The notes under the pieces are model-generated. The model was not told where the DNA came from. It saw only the letters and a program-made list of their open reading frames with translations, and searched no databases. Source: Medicago truncatula (Eukaryota > Streptophyta > Magnoliopsida > Fabales > Fabaceae). Taken from it: a stretch of 64,000 nucleotides of DNA. Positions 48,449-60,075 of this stretch are shown piece by piece. The stretch covers positions 31,573,332 to 31,637,331 of the forward strand of contig NC_053046.1 in NCBI RefSeq assembly GCF_003473485.1. Direction: 5' to 3'. Each line of letters starts with the position of its first letter. The stretch's first letter is position 1. The translations under genes and the position numbers were made by a program.

Positions 48449-48572
48449 CTCCTTCGTACTAAAATATAAGTAAAATTTGATCAACAAAAGTCAATGTATT
48501 TGATTCAAAATTTATATCAAATACATCAACATATGTTGACTCATTTTTACTTATATTTTGAAATGAATGGAG
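48449..48572. mobile_element. Stowaway-like MITE with TA duplication
   Basis: The ends ctccttcgtactaaaatata and tatattttgaaatgaatgga + g are inverted repeats of about 30 bp. They sit between TA dinucleotides at 48447-48448 and 48573-48574, and enclose about 124 bp without coding capacity. TA duplication and the 'ctccNtcNgt…aaatataag' terminus fit the Tc1/mariner-derived Stowaway group. Confidence 0.65.
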
Positions 48573-48878
48573 TATTATGTTTCTGCCTATGTATCCAAGG
48601 AAGAACAACCTCAAATTTTAGTAACCATCCTTAATCTCAACGATAGTGCTTCCGATGTATAAATGTAAACGATTCAGTGAATGCATAGCTGGGTTCAAGG
48701 GATTGTTCAAAGATTTCAGGAGCTTTCTAGTTGCTCATGATATGCTCTTGGGGGTTCTTATAATATAAACCCAATTTCCTGTTTTTCCTTTTCTTGTTTT
48801 ACCTTTTTTATCATTTTTTTTTTCTTGAATTTGATTTATATCACCTCAGGTTTATGTATTTTATTCTTTGGATCTCGC

Positions 48879-49040
48879 TAACCAGTGCCCTTAGAGTATT
48901 GGTTAAAGAATCTACAAATAGAAATTTTGTCTTAAAAATATAAGATGTTACTTTTGATCAAGTAATGATTACATAATTTTTTCATGAAAACTTGTTTGTT
49001 TTGAATGGTTAACCAGTGCCCTCCTTTAGGGCACTGGTTA
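48879..49040. mobile_element. Small MITE, TAACCAGTGCCCT family, copy 2
   Basis: Perfect 13-bp inverted ends, taaccagtgccct and agggcactggtta, enclose 162 bp. A second internal taaccagtgccctcc lies next to the right end, forming a short hairpin. Internal sequence is shared with 7012-7169. Confidence 0.6.
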
Positions 49041-52000
49041 CCATTACGGATAAATTTTTCGCTTGAAAAAAATAAAAATAAAATCAATTTTTTCTCATAA
49101 ATTATCACCTTTATCATGTTTCATAATTCATAGGCATATCCAAGCCTCATCTTATCTTTTGCACATGATATGATTCCCTCTTATGATTTGATATGTGACT
49201 AGGAATAGGATTAGGCAAATGCTATTATATAACTATAATATAATATATCTTTGTTTAAGGTTATCCCTTTATCAATTAATCACAATCCTCCCATGACATT
49301 ATAATTAAAAGACATTGTTGTGTTAGTGGGTGATATTCTATAAATTATTTCTTCCATCATGGGAAGGATGAAGAAAGATCCATAAGCTTATTCATTTGCT
49401 TAAAAAATTGAATTCCACGAAAAAGATCAAACATATATTTTATGACTAAATTATTACATTGTTCATTGTTTGCTTTGGCTAAGATATGGCACCCCCAAGC
49501 ACATCCTAACAACCACGTGTATAGATGCTGTAGGTGCGTTATACATTCAAGTTTGTCGTTTTTATTTTGGAAACATTTTTTTTATGGATAATTACTTCAT
49601 TTAAGTTTTATTTCTTGGAAGCTACAGATGCAGCTTTTCAACCATGAATGAATGCATTCTTGTTGCAAAACTTCAACTGAATGCTACAATTTGTGAAGTA
49701 AAGTAGATTTGTCAATCATAGATCGACGGAGGGAAAAAGATTTATATTTTGACAAATGTTTCATATAATAAATTAAAGGTGGTGAATGTTTCATAATAAA
49801 TTAAAGGTCGCTCTAACTTGTACTCGATAAAGTTAAGGCAATAGAGAGAAAGTAAAAACATAATAATAATAATATGAGAGAGAAATTTGTCAAAAAAAAA
49901 TTGTCGAAAAATAGTTGTACAAATATTATTTCTCTTTTAAAAATGTGCTAGCAAGGAGACCTTGTGTTTAAGGAGGGGCGGGATAACAATACCCCCATCC
50001 CGTCTCGACAAGTATAAGAAAAAAGTTGAATCGAAACCCACATTTAGTTATAACGGATTTCTCTGAAAAAAGTCTTCGGATGTGTTAGGTCATACAAGTT
50101 TTCAGATGAGTACTTAGACTTTGATATGACTTTTTTTTAGGGAAGACTTTGATGATTGACCTCCTTAAAAAACCTATTAAATAAGAATTTAAATTAACCA
50201 ACCTATTTACTTCAAACACACCCTAATAGGCAATAAGTCAAGAATCAAAATTGTAGAAAAGGGAGAGGAATTCAAGTTGCCAAATTTTAATTGAAAGCAT
50301 ACGTGATGCTAGAAGTAACAACAGCGATAGCAATTTGTTGTCAAGTAGAACATGTCAAGAATAAACGGATAAAACTATGATTATACTCTTTATATAAATC
50401 GATGATGTAATTCAAAATCTTTTTTCTACATATAGAAACATTCAATCAATTCATAATGTCTTTTTATAATTCTATTTGATACATCATCCAACACTAAATG
50501 TGAATGTATCATGAGAGTCTAACATCTTAAGCTAAACGGTGTTTATGACTTTAACTGATGATGTTAACTAATGTCTTTGAAACATTTATTAACAAACTTC
50601 TTTTACACTTTTAAAATATCGACTACATATATTTTAAAATATTTTTATTATATTTGATTCTTTAACAAGTTACACGAACAACTTCTTAACATTTTTTTCT
50701 TTAAAAAAAAATTTCACATTTCTCATTTTATCATATTCATTTTCCACAATGGATGACATCAAATGTGGGGGACATGAAAACGTTGTAGGTATAGACAACA
50801 ACAAAAACAATTAACAACAATACATTTTAAAAATCAACAATAAAACAAAACCTTCTTTTCCCCCACTTTATCTTTGTATATGATTTTTCTTTGAGAATAT
50901 CGTCACAACCATAATTAGATACATAAATATAATAACTAAAAAAAATATCACAGCTAACATGGGGTGACTAAGATCCAAAATGAATCATGCTGGCTTTGAA
51001 AATGAAAGCACAAAAGAGTGACATCAATCGAATAATTTAGTGTGCGGCGACACGAAGTTGCGTATGTAATTATAACAAGATAGGTTAGTGAGAGTGACAT
51101 GTATTTTGAAGGATTGAATATGGTTTGGTTTTTGGTTCATGTTCAACTTACTTGTCTAAAAAGTTAAACTTAATTTTTGCATTTTAGGGGTTTAAAAGTA
51201 GATAATGGACCACCTTATCTATGCTTCAATTGAAGAAATGGTGATATTATTGAATCAATAGGAAGGGACAATTTAAAGAGATGGATGATAATGTGGCAAG
51301 AGAGTTTTAGCCAAAAAAAAAAAACGTGGCAAGAGAATTGTTAGTTATAGCACTCTTATTTATTTATTGGGTCACACCATTTTCCTTAATTTTTTTTATT
51401 GAGAATATGTTGATTGGGTTTCATATACTAACCATGATCAGGAATTTTTTTAGAAGTTTTAATGTTGTGAATTCAGATCAAAATTCACATTAATATTTGC
51501 TCATTTGGTTAAGTTTAAATTTGACATACATTTAATTCTTTAAAAAGAGAAACAAAAAAAATTACAAGAAATTAACATCAACAATGACGGTCATAATTTT
51601 TATCCTTTGTCTGAATCTCTTGATGTGGTCAAAAGACTCAATGATTTATTCTCTAGGTGTACACAAGTATTTTCCAACCCTAAAATCTATTCCAAAAGAA
51701 ACAATATTTATGTATCTTAATTTGCTTGATAAGGCCTACTTTGCCTCACTCCCACCTCATTGTTAGAACTAAAAACTGGAGCCTTTTATATATGGGTATC
51801 ACTCTGCTTGTCTAACACTTCAAGAAACAACTTTGCGGACAATTGCCAAAAAAATAAGCAAACAAAGTGAAACAATCACTTTGTTTGTCTTCCACATCAT
51901 GAAATGGCCTTATGAAATATGTATTGTCAAGCAAGAAAACCGCATTGTTTTTCTACTCTTTTGAGAAACAAGTGGCATCATCAACTTTCTTGAGAAGCAA

Positions 52001-52775
52001 AAAAAAAAAAAACTCAAAATGCTAACAAATGTACTTACATTTATCCAACAATGAAATTATCACATCAACAGAGAGATTCAAATTCAAGTCCTTGTAAAAT
52101 TCGGTTTGAATTCAATTATCAATTATTCCAAACTAAATTGACACTCTATTTTATCTACACACCTATATTATTATTATTTTTAGGGTTAATTATTGAAATT
52201 GACATGTAATATAAACGAAGTCTCAAAATGACGTTGTTAAATAAAAATCACATATTCTAACCCTGTAATTCGAGATTCTTATTATTTATGATCATGTGAT
52301 ATACGTAAAGTCCAAAAAAGCAACCTAAAGATTTAATTTTTTCATGATTTTTTAGAGGCATGTTAAGAAAGTTAAAATATGAACTGACAGAAAAAATTAG
52401 AAATTTTCGATAAGCAACAACTTAATTATGAATTTTTAAAGCGTCAAAAGCTCAAAAAACAAGAATGAAAATCTCAACCTATAAATCAAATTGTGAGCTC
52501 ACTATTTGTAGAGGCATCTATAAAAATACACAAAAAGGATCTACAAAGTTTCATAGCGTTTAGAAGAAGTTTCAATTTATTTTTGTTTTCCAACTAAAAC
52601 GTGCAAAATTGAAATTTTGTTTCTATTAAGCGACTCACATGTCAAATTTTATTCCCTAATTTTGTAGGCATGGTCAGAACATAATGAATTTTTTCAGTTT
52701 TTAAACGAGAGACAAATTAATTATAAATTGTTTAAGAAATTCATAATTATGGGGAATAAAATTCATAATTAAAGA
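49041..52775. other. Long intergenic stretch, no gene recognised
   Basis: AT-rich sequence. 'gaggggcgggataacaatac' near 49975 is a repeat-like motif. The reading frame at 51584-51766 is short and matches nothing known to me. No RNA gene or intact transposon was recognised. Confidence 0.35.
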
Positions 52776-53110
52776 CAAAGTGGTCCTTTTAAGTTTCAAA
52801 AGTCTCAAACAAGTCCTTTTAGTTTTTGAATCGTTTCAAACAAGTCCTATTGTAGATAGCATAGTTGGTAATTGCTTCCTTCAACTCATCTTTGGTACCA
52901 AATCTGGCTCCTAGCACCCACTTAAAATTAGTCATCTTTTTAGGCATGACAAATGGTGGATAATGCTCTTTGTTGCTATCATCTGAATCATCACCATCAT
53001 CCTTTAAAAGGACTTGTTTGAAACGATTCAAAAACTAAAAGGACTTGTTTGGGACTTTTGAAACTTAAAGGACTTGTTTGGAACTTTTGAAACTTAAAGG
53101 ACCACTTTGG
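52776..53110. mobile_element. Small inverted-repeat element enclosing a MuDR-domain fragment
   Basis: The left arm (52776-52848; caaagtggtccttttaagtt…) pairs almost perfectly for about 66 bp with the right arm (53008-53073). The right arm is followed by a further, nearly identical 30-bp unit (acttgtttgg(g/a)acttttgaaac…) up to the outer accactttgg. Between the arms lies about 155 bp of MULE transposase N-terminal sequence. The whole is a compact hairpin-forming derivative of a MULE. Confidence 0.6.
52819..53031 (-). pseudogene. MuDR (plant MULE transposase N-terminal) domain fragment
   Basis: The minus-strand frame reads KEHYPPFVMPKKMTNFKWVL, then GARFGTKDELKEAITNYAIY. This is the 'F.LG..F.t..E.K.AI..YAI' pattern of the MuDR DNA-binding-type domain preceded by an acidic spacer (DDGDDSDDSNKE). 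Only about 50 residues of the domain remain, and the flanking codons derive from the inverted repeats. Confidence 0.6.
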
Positions 53111-53390
53111 AAAAAACGAAAAACTTAAATGACTTTTAGATGCATTTGACCTAAATTGTCATTCCTAGAAACGGAAAATAACTTTTGTTCCTGAAACAGT
53201 AATTAACGTTTTCTCTATATTTCAATCTAAATAAGTGATTTTCACATAGATCTAGGTTTTTTCTTTATGATTTCATCATCTAAGTGTGGTGGTTTGTTGT
53301 TCGTCGTCTTGTGCGGCGCTGTTTGATTTTCCGTCTTCTTGCGGTGTTTATTTGATTCATATTGAAGATTGATTATTCAATCAAAGATTT

Positions 53391-54610
53391 GGGCGTCAAC
53401 GTTGCAGATCTGGAGGCCATGGATATTCCGGCCACTTTAATTTTATCATATATTTTTGTAGGCATTATGCTGTTATATATGCTATTAACTTGGATGTTGT
53501 GAGTATGTTCGCAGATTCATTCTTTACGTTTTTAGCGGTGTTGAATGATATAGTCTCTCGATTTAAATAAATGAATATCATTTTGTTTTTGTCAAACAAT
53601 AAAAAAAACTATCATTAATCAACCAAACAATAATTAATTACTGCTAGAGCTATTTTCGAACGTTCAAGGTGCATATGAACAATTCATAGGTGCTAAAGAG
53701 CAATTTTCGGAAAACAAAGTGTATTCAACGGACAATGAACAAGTGGGTCTTAATACAACCATGTGAAGAATTTATTCCACACCCCTATATTTTGCTTGGA
53801 AAAAAATAACTTTGTTGAATATAAATGATATAAAAAATTCCTGATAAATATGAGATTATACAGTTTTACTGGTAAATATGAGTTATTATATACACCTCTT
53901 ATAAATAAAGGGATACTCCCTCCATCCCCAATTATTGGAAGAAAAAAAAAACTCTTTGTTTGTCTCAAAATATAAGCAAAACAACAAGTGTGACAAATTA
54001 AAAGTATGGTGCACAAATTAAAAGTATGGGCGTCAACATTGCAGATCTGGATGCCATGGATATTCTGGTCACTTTAATTTTATCATATATTTTTGTAGGC
54101 ATTATGCCGTTATATGCTATTAACTTGGATGTTCTGAGTATGTTCGCAGATTCATCCTTTACGTTTTTAGCGGTGTTGAATGATTTAATATCTCGATTTA
54201 AATGAATGAATATCATTTTATTTTTGTCAAAAAAAACTATCATTAATCAACCAAACGATAATTAATTACTGCTAGAGGTATTTTCGGAAGTTCAAGGTGC
54301 ATATGAACAATTCATAGGTGCCTAAAGAATTTATTCCACACCCCTATATTTAGCCTTCTACTCCTACTAGTTTGAGACAGGGCATATTTTGCTTGGAAAA
54401 AAATAACTTTGTTGAATCTAAATGATATAAAAAATTCCTGATAAATATGAGATTATACAATTTTACTGGTAAATATGAGTTATTATATACACCTCTTATA
54501 AATAAAGGGCTACTCCCTCCATCCCAAATTATTGGAAAAAAAAGCTTTTTATTTGTCTCAAAATATAAGCAAAACAACAGGTGTGACAAATTAAAAATAT
54601 GGTGCACAAA
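53391..54610. repeat. Direct tandem duplication, units of about 600 bp
   Basis: Unit 1 (53391-about 54017) and unit 2 (54028-54610) both start gggcgtcaac(g/a)ttgcagatctgg and end near gtgtgacaaatta…tatggtgcacaaa. They are mostly alike, but unit 1 has an extra segment near 53695-53765 and unit 2 an extra segment near 54355-54390. Both contain an 'actccctccatccc' MITE-end motif. No gene is encoded. Confidence 0.7.
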
Positions 54611-54817
54611 TGATTTTAGTCTTTAGATTTATTTTTCTTCACAATAATACCATGTACCCATCACACCCCTACTAAATTCTAATGCTTCACCCCAACTCTC
54701 GCATACTTTTCACTATTAGACCCTTAAATTCAAAGTTAGTACCGGTCTGTTTAGTTAACCCAAAAAAAGAGTTTTTAGCTTTTAGCTTATAGCTTATAAG
54801 CTCGTTTGACAAAAAAA

Positions 54818-55496
54818 GCTCTGTTTGGTAACACTTTTTCACCATGAGCTTATAGCTTATTTCACGAGCTTATAAGCTATTTTTCAGAAGCTATTCCAAG
54901 TAGCGTTTGAGCTTATAGCTTATAGCTTCTCACTTTTTCTTCCAATTTTACCCTTATTATTTCATTTAAATTGTATTTTTATCCATTATAATTTTTATAA
55001 TAAACTACGTAATAAAGACTACTATCCCGTTATTCCAATTTTTGTATATATATCAGCTGACCTTTTTTTTTTTTTTTTGAAAAAATATATACCTTTGTTT
55101 TTTTTTTACGAAACAAAATACTATTATTCTATTAGTGTTACTTTTTTTTTTTTTGAGGTAAGTGTTATTTTCTTTATTCTCTGTTATTAGTATTACTCTA
55201 TTAGTGCTACCTTTTTTTTTTTGTTTTTGAGGTAAATGTTATTTTTTTTATAAAGTGGAAACACTTAAATGATAATAAATATAAAATAAAATTTTAGTGA
55301 ATAAAATTTAATTTAATTTATAATACATAGGATATATTAAATTAATAAATTTAAAGTATTTTTTTAAAGAAAAATTAGTTTACAAAATTACAAATACTTA
55401 AATTAATGATATAATTTTTATTATGAATTAAGAATACCCTTTATGTCATTTTACATTTATCAGCTAGTTGAACCGCTATTTTTACCAAACAGAGCC
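54818..55496. mobile_element. hAT-like MITE, about 680 bp
   Basis: The ends gctctgtttggtaa and tttaccaaacagagc are 14-bp inverted repeats. The left part is full of agcttatagctt repeats, the centre AT-rich with long T tracts. Non-coding. Confidence 0.55.
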
Positions 55497-55499
55497 TAC

Positions 55500-55680
55500 A
55501 TACACAACACCTAACATGTTTCTCATCTCCTTAAATTCTTCAACCTTAAGTGGTTTTGTTAATATATAAGCTTGTTTGAGTTTTGTTAATATATAATACT
55601 TAGTTTCATTGTGTTTCTTGGACCACACGCAACTGGATTTTTGGCTAAGAAAATTGCATTAGTTGTTTATCACCGCCAAA
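55500..55680 (-). pseudogene. Decayed copia RNase H / C-terminal pol fragment
   Basis: On the minus strand, AIFLAKNPVA (about 55658-55629) and ILTKPLKVEEFKEMRNML (about 55565-55512) correspond to the 'SAIxLAKNPVxHxRSKHI' and 'ADxLTKPL…F…R..LGV' motifs of copia RNase H. The middle is shortened and frameshifted. It is unrelated in sequence to the intact copia at 33791-38833, apart from belonging to the same class. Confidence 0.55.
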
Positions 55681-57109
55681 AAATTGCGTGTTTTGAGAAA
55701 TTTGAGGACACAAATATGAGTTTGAGAACCCTATCACTTAACTTTCACACTGCTTCTTATCATCATGAATTAACAAACCAAAATATGAAGTACCTTTTAG
55801 ATATTTCAAAATTCTTTATGCATCAATCGTATGTGATTGATTTGGATTCAAACTCTAATTCATTATCTCCTTAATTAAGTATCACATTCATCAAGAATTA
55901 ACGTGAGCTTTCTTAACAAAATTCATTTTAACACTCTCACTTTTATTCGATAAACAACAAGGTCATATTACTTTGGAGACGAATCCTTTATAAAGTGGTA
56001 GGATCCATACGTATTTTGTTTTAATAAGAGAGTGAATGTTAAAAGGTACGTTAAAATGAGTGTTGTTAGCGTATTTTACGAAGTAATGTTTTGTTAAATA
56101 TAAAAGATGAAAATAACAAGTGGAGTCAGATAATTTAGTTTTCTCTTAAATCAAGACCACATAAATTGCCCTTCTCAAATAAAGAGTAAATTATTTTTTG
56201 TTGTTGTTGTTGTTGATATAGAGAGTGAACCTCTTTCAATAATGGAAATTTCTCTTTAGATAATTGTTCTAAGACACTTTGATCAAACAAAAAATGATAT
56301 TTGTACAACTACTTTATTATAATTTTTTAACAATTTATTATCTCGGACTTATATTATATTATTATTCTCTCTCTTTATTTTTTTCTCTCTATTGTTTTGG
56401 ACAAATGAGAAGAGAGGAAATGAAAGTTGTCATCAAAGTTGTTACATATGGTTGTACATATATCACTACTCTTAATCAAAATATTTCCAATGATATTAAA
56501 TTTTTGTATATATTTTTTTCTTTGTTTTTGTATTGGTAACTTATATGTGATAATAATTCTCTTGTAGCAGAAAACAGAAAAAGAGACAAAAAATAAAAAG
56601 CAGAAGCTTGCTACAAAACAACTCCCAAACACATAAGGGAATTAAACCACCACTTATGTTAGTTTAAAGAAAAGTTAATGTGATTCGTTTTCAACCACAA
56701 AAAAGATTAAAGTTTATTTTTTTTTTAGAAGATGTTGAACCGCATTCCCCTTTTGTTGGCGAATCTGAACATTTCTTTCCCGCCAAATGACCCAGACATA
56801 TGAAAATCAAATTAGATGAAGAACTAAACAGATTCTTTTAAAGACCGCCTAGTAATCCAAATTGAAGAAGATGACTTTAACATGTTCCAGATATTTCTAA
56901 CAACATAAAAATTGAAAATCTATTTTCTTCAAACATAAGGAGGTAAGATATAAACTAGTTAAAAATCTTTTTTTTAGATAATAAATAAACACAAATAGCT
57001 TCAGATTTTTTTTCTTTCAAAATCTCTAAAAATAATCTCCAGATTTCTAACACAAAATCTATTTTTTTTCTTAAAGTAAAACAAACATACCCTAAATTTT
57101 TTCATGCTT
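55681..57109. other. Intergenic, no gene recognised
   Basis: AT-rich with a (ttg)n run near 56200. No supportable gene. Confidence 0.3.
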
Positions 57110-60071
57110 CAGCCACGTCAAGAAAGAGGTAAACCGCATTAATTTTTTGGATAATGATGAAGGGGTACGAATTGCTGATGAACAAGGCATGAGTCAGGTT
57201 GCAAAAGAATATTTTGAGACTTTATTTTTAGAGAGCAATAGTACTCGTGCACCGGTTGGTAATATAATAGAAAAAGTTGTGTCTGATGATGATAATATTA
57301 TGCTAACCGCTCCCTTTCAGGCTGAAGAATTTAAGGACGCTATGTTTTCTATGCATCCAGATAAGTGTCCTGGTCCGGATGGTTTTAATCCGGGATTTTT
57401 TCAACAATTTTGGTCTGTCTGTAATTCTGACATTTTTCAGGAATGTTGTGCGTGGCTCAAACATTGCATTAATCCCTAAAGGTAATGAGCAAAGAACCAT
57501 GAAGGATTGGAGGCCGATTGCTTTATGTAATGTGTTGTACAAATTAGTGGCAAAAGTACTTGCTAACCGACTCAAAAAAATCTTACACGAATGTATCTCT
57601 GAGAGTCAGTCAGCTTTTGTACCAGAGCGCTCTATTCTTGATAACGTCGTGATTGCTATTGAGGTGGTCCATCATATGAAAGTTGGTAAGAGAGTTTGAG
57701 ATAAAAATGTTGCACTTAAATTAGATATTAGTAAGGTGTATGATAGAATTGATTGGCTTTATCTCAAGGAAGTGATGCTTAAAATGGGTTTTGACAGTAA
57801 ATGGGTACAATGGATTATGATGTGTGTTGAAACTGTTGATTACTCTGTCATCGTTAACAATGAGTTGGTAGGTCCGATTATACCGGGTAGAGGTTTGAGA
57901 CAGGGTGACCCGTTGTCGCCTTATTTATTTATTTTGTGTGCTGAAGGCTTATCCCCTCTTATTCGGAAAGCAGAACGAACTGGAGACCTCCATGGCGTGT
58001 CTATATGTACTAATGCACCTACCATTTCTCACCTATTGTTTGCAGATGATTGCTTTTTGTTTTTCAGGGGTGATGATAATGAGGCACAAGTGATGAAGAA
58101 TATTCTCCATACTTATGAACTTGCTTCGGGGCAGGCCATTAGTCTTCCAAAGTCTGAGGTTTTCTTCAGTACTGTTATTCCATTGCCTTTGAAGGAAACT
58201 ATTACTAATATATTAGGTGTCCGAGCGGTGATGGGCACGGAAAAATATCTTGGCCTTCCGTCTATGGTGGGCAGAAGTAAAGAGGCGACTTTTGGTTTTA
58301 TCAAGGACCGTATTTGGCACAAAATTAACAGTTGGAGTAGTAAGTGTTTGTCCAAAGCTGGTCGAGAGGTAATGATCAAATCGGTACTACAATCAATCCC
58401 ATCTTATATTATGAGCATTTTTTTACTTCCAAATAAGCTTGTTGATGCAATAGAAAAATTGATTAATGCTTTCTGGTGGGGCCATGGCGGTAATATGCGT
58501 CGTGGATTACATTGGATGTCCTGGGAAAGATTGTCTGTTCATAAATTTTTTGGAGGCATGAGCTTTAAGGATTTGACCTCTTTTAATGTGGCTATGTTAG
58601 GGAAACAGGGATGGAGGTTCCAAACAGAGTCTAGCAGTCTTGTTTGTCGATTATTTAAGGCTAGATACTTTCCTAATTCTGATTTTATTGGGTCCAAAAT
58701 TGGGCATAACCCAAGCTATGTTTGGCGAAGCATTTTTAGTGCAAAAATTGTGGTGAAACAGGGTGCACGATTGCGGATCGGTTCAGGGGTCAACATACCT
58801 TTCTTGGGAGCCCTTTGGCTCAATGATGGTTTGTCTTTATCCACAACTAATCCTATTTTTGAGCCTTTGATGCAGGTGAAATTATGTGACTTTATCGAGC
58901 AAGATGTTAAAATGTGGAAGGCGCCTCTTATTCACAGTTTGTTTGATGCGCAAACTGCGGAGCTCATTCTCAATACACCATTGCAGCCACTTGTATTGGA
59001 GGACAAAATGATTTGGAAATGGGAGAAGAGTGGTACGTATTCTGTCAAGAGTGCTTATAGAATTTGTGTTACTGAAATTGCAGACAATTCGCATATGCAT
59101 GTCAATGGCCGGTGGAACCTTACTTGGAAACTAAAAGTGCCTCCTAAAATCAAAATTTTTCTTTGGCGTGTGTGTCGTGGTTGTTTTCCAACACGTGCTC
59201 GCTTAAATAGTAGAGGAGTCTCTTGCCCACTTGATTGTGTTCATTGTAATCATAATTATGAAGATAATATTCATATCCTTATTGAGTGTCCTAAAGTTGT
59301 TCAAGTTTGGCGGAATGCGAATTTATGGGACACAATTGGCAGGGTGATCCATCAAGACTATAATATTAGTGCTCTCATTTTCACCCTTTTACAAAATCTA
59401 TCTTCAGGGAAATGTGAGCTGATGACAACAATTATATGGAGCCTTTGGAAATGTAGAAACATGAAGCTTTGGCAGCAACAACTTGAGACAGATTCGCAGG
59501 TGCTTCAACGTGCAATTCATGTACTTGACGAATGGCAAACAACCCAAAGAATTAGATCAAGCAGCAGTAACCAAACCATAACTCCACAGGTTCGGTCTTT
59601 GAGACAAGAGGATGCATCCTTTTCTACTTCTCTTAACAGGGTTGGGTTGGGCATGTGTCTTAGGGATGATGATGGCGCTTTTGTACTTGCAAGAACAGAA
59701 TGGTTTGCCCCTATTTGTGATATAGATGTGGGGGAAGCTGTTGGACTACACACGGCTTTGGATTGGCTCTCTAATCAAAAATTTGATAATGTAGATTTTG
59801 TGCTGGATTGTAAAAAGGTTGTTGATTGTGTCAATTCTAGTCTAGAAGATAGTAGCGAGTTTGGATGTATTATCACTGCTTGTAAACAGCTGCTAGTTGA
59901 TAGTTTTCAGAACTCTCATGTTGAGTTCAGCCGGAGGCAAGCAAATAGGGTAGCTCACGAGTTAGCTCAGGCAGCCCTATCTAATCCTAGCCCCCATGTG
60001 ATTGATGATATACCTACATGTATTTGGCATATTTTATCTAATGAAGTGCAATGATTTCCTTTCCTAAAAAA
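57110..60071 (+). mobile_element. 5'-truncated LINE (non-LTR retrotransposon)
   Basis: The region encodes the second half of a plant L1-type ORF2 and ends in an A-tract (60065-60075). The endonuclease domain and ORF1 are absent, the usual result of incomplete reverse transcription. The reading frame is broken by a frameshift near 57440 and a TGA at 57697-57699, after which 772 codons are open. A target site duplication was not identified. Confidence 0.85.
57120..60054 (+). pseudogene. LINE ORF2 reverse transcriptase - zf-RVT - RNase H, disrupted
   Basis: The first frame, to 57479, contains FKDAMFSMHPDKCPGPDGFN (RT block 1). The next frame begins before NIALIPKGNEQ…DWRPIALCNV and ends at a TGA (57697) within '…GKRV*DKNVALKLDISKVYD'. 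The third, long frame (57700-60054) has the rest of RT with GLRQGDPLSPYLF and the catalytic FADD box (about 58040). It continues with the zf-RVT zinc-finger (WKLKVPPKIKIFLWRVCRGC…CVHC…IECP, about 59130-59310). It ends in a C-terminal RNase H with EDASFS, GEAVGLHTAL, DCKKVVD and RRQANRVAHELA. 'SKVYD' replaces the usual 'SKAYD'. The product cannot be made full length. Confidence 0.85.
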
Positions 60072-60075
60072 AAAA

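Noticed and set aside
55611-55874. 87-codon plus-strand frame
   Set aside because: It is antisense to a decayed copia RNase H fragment.
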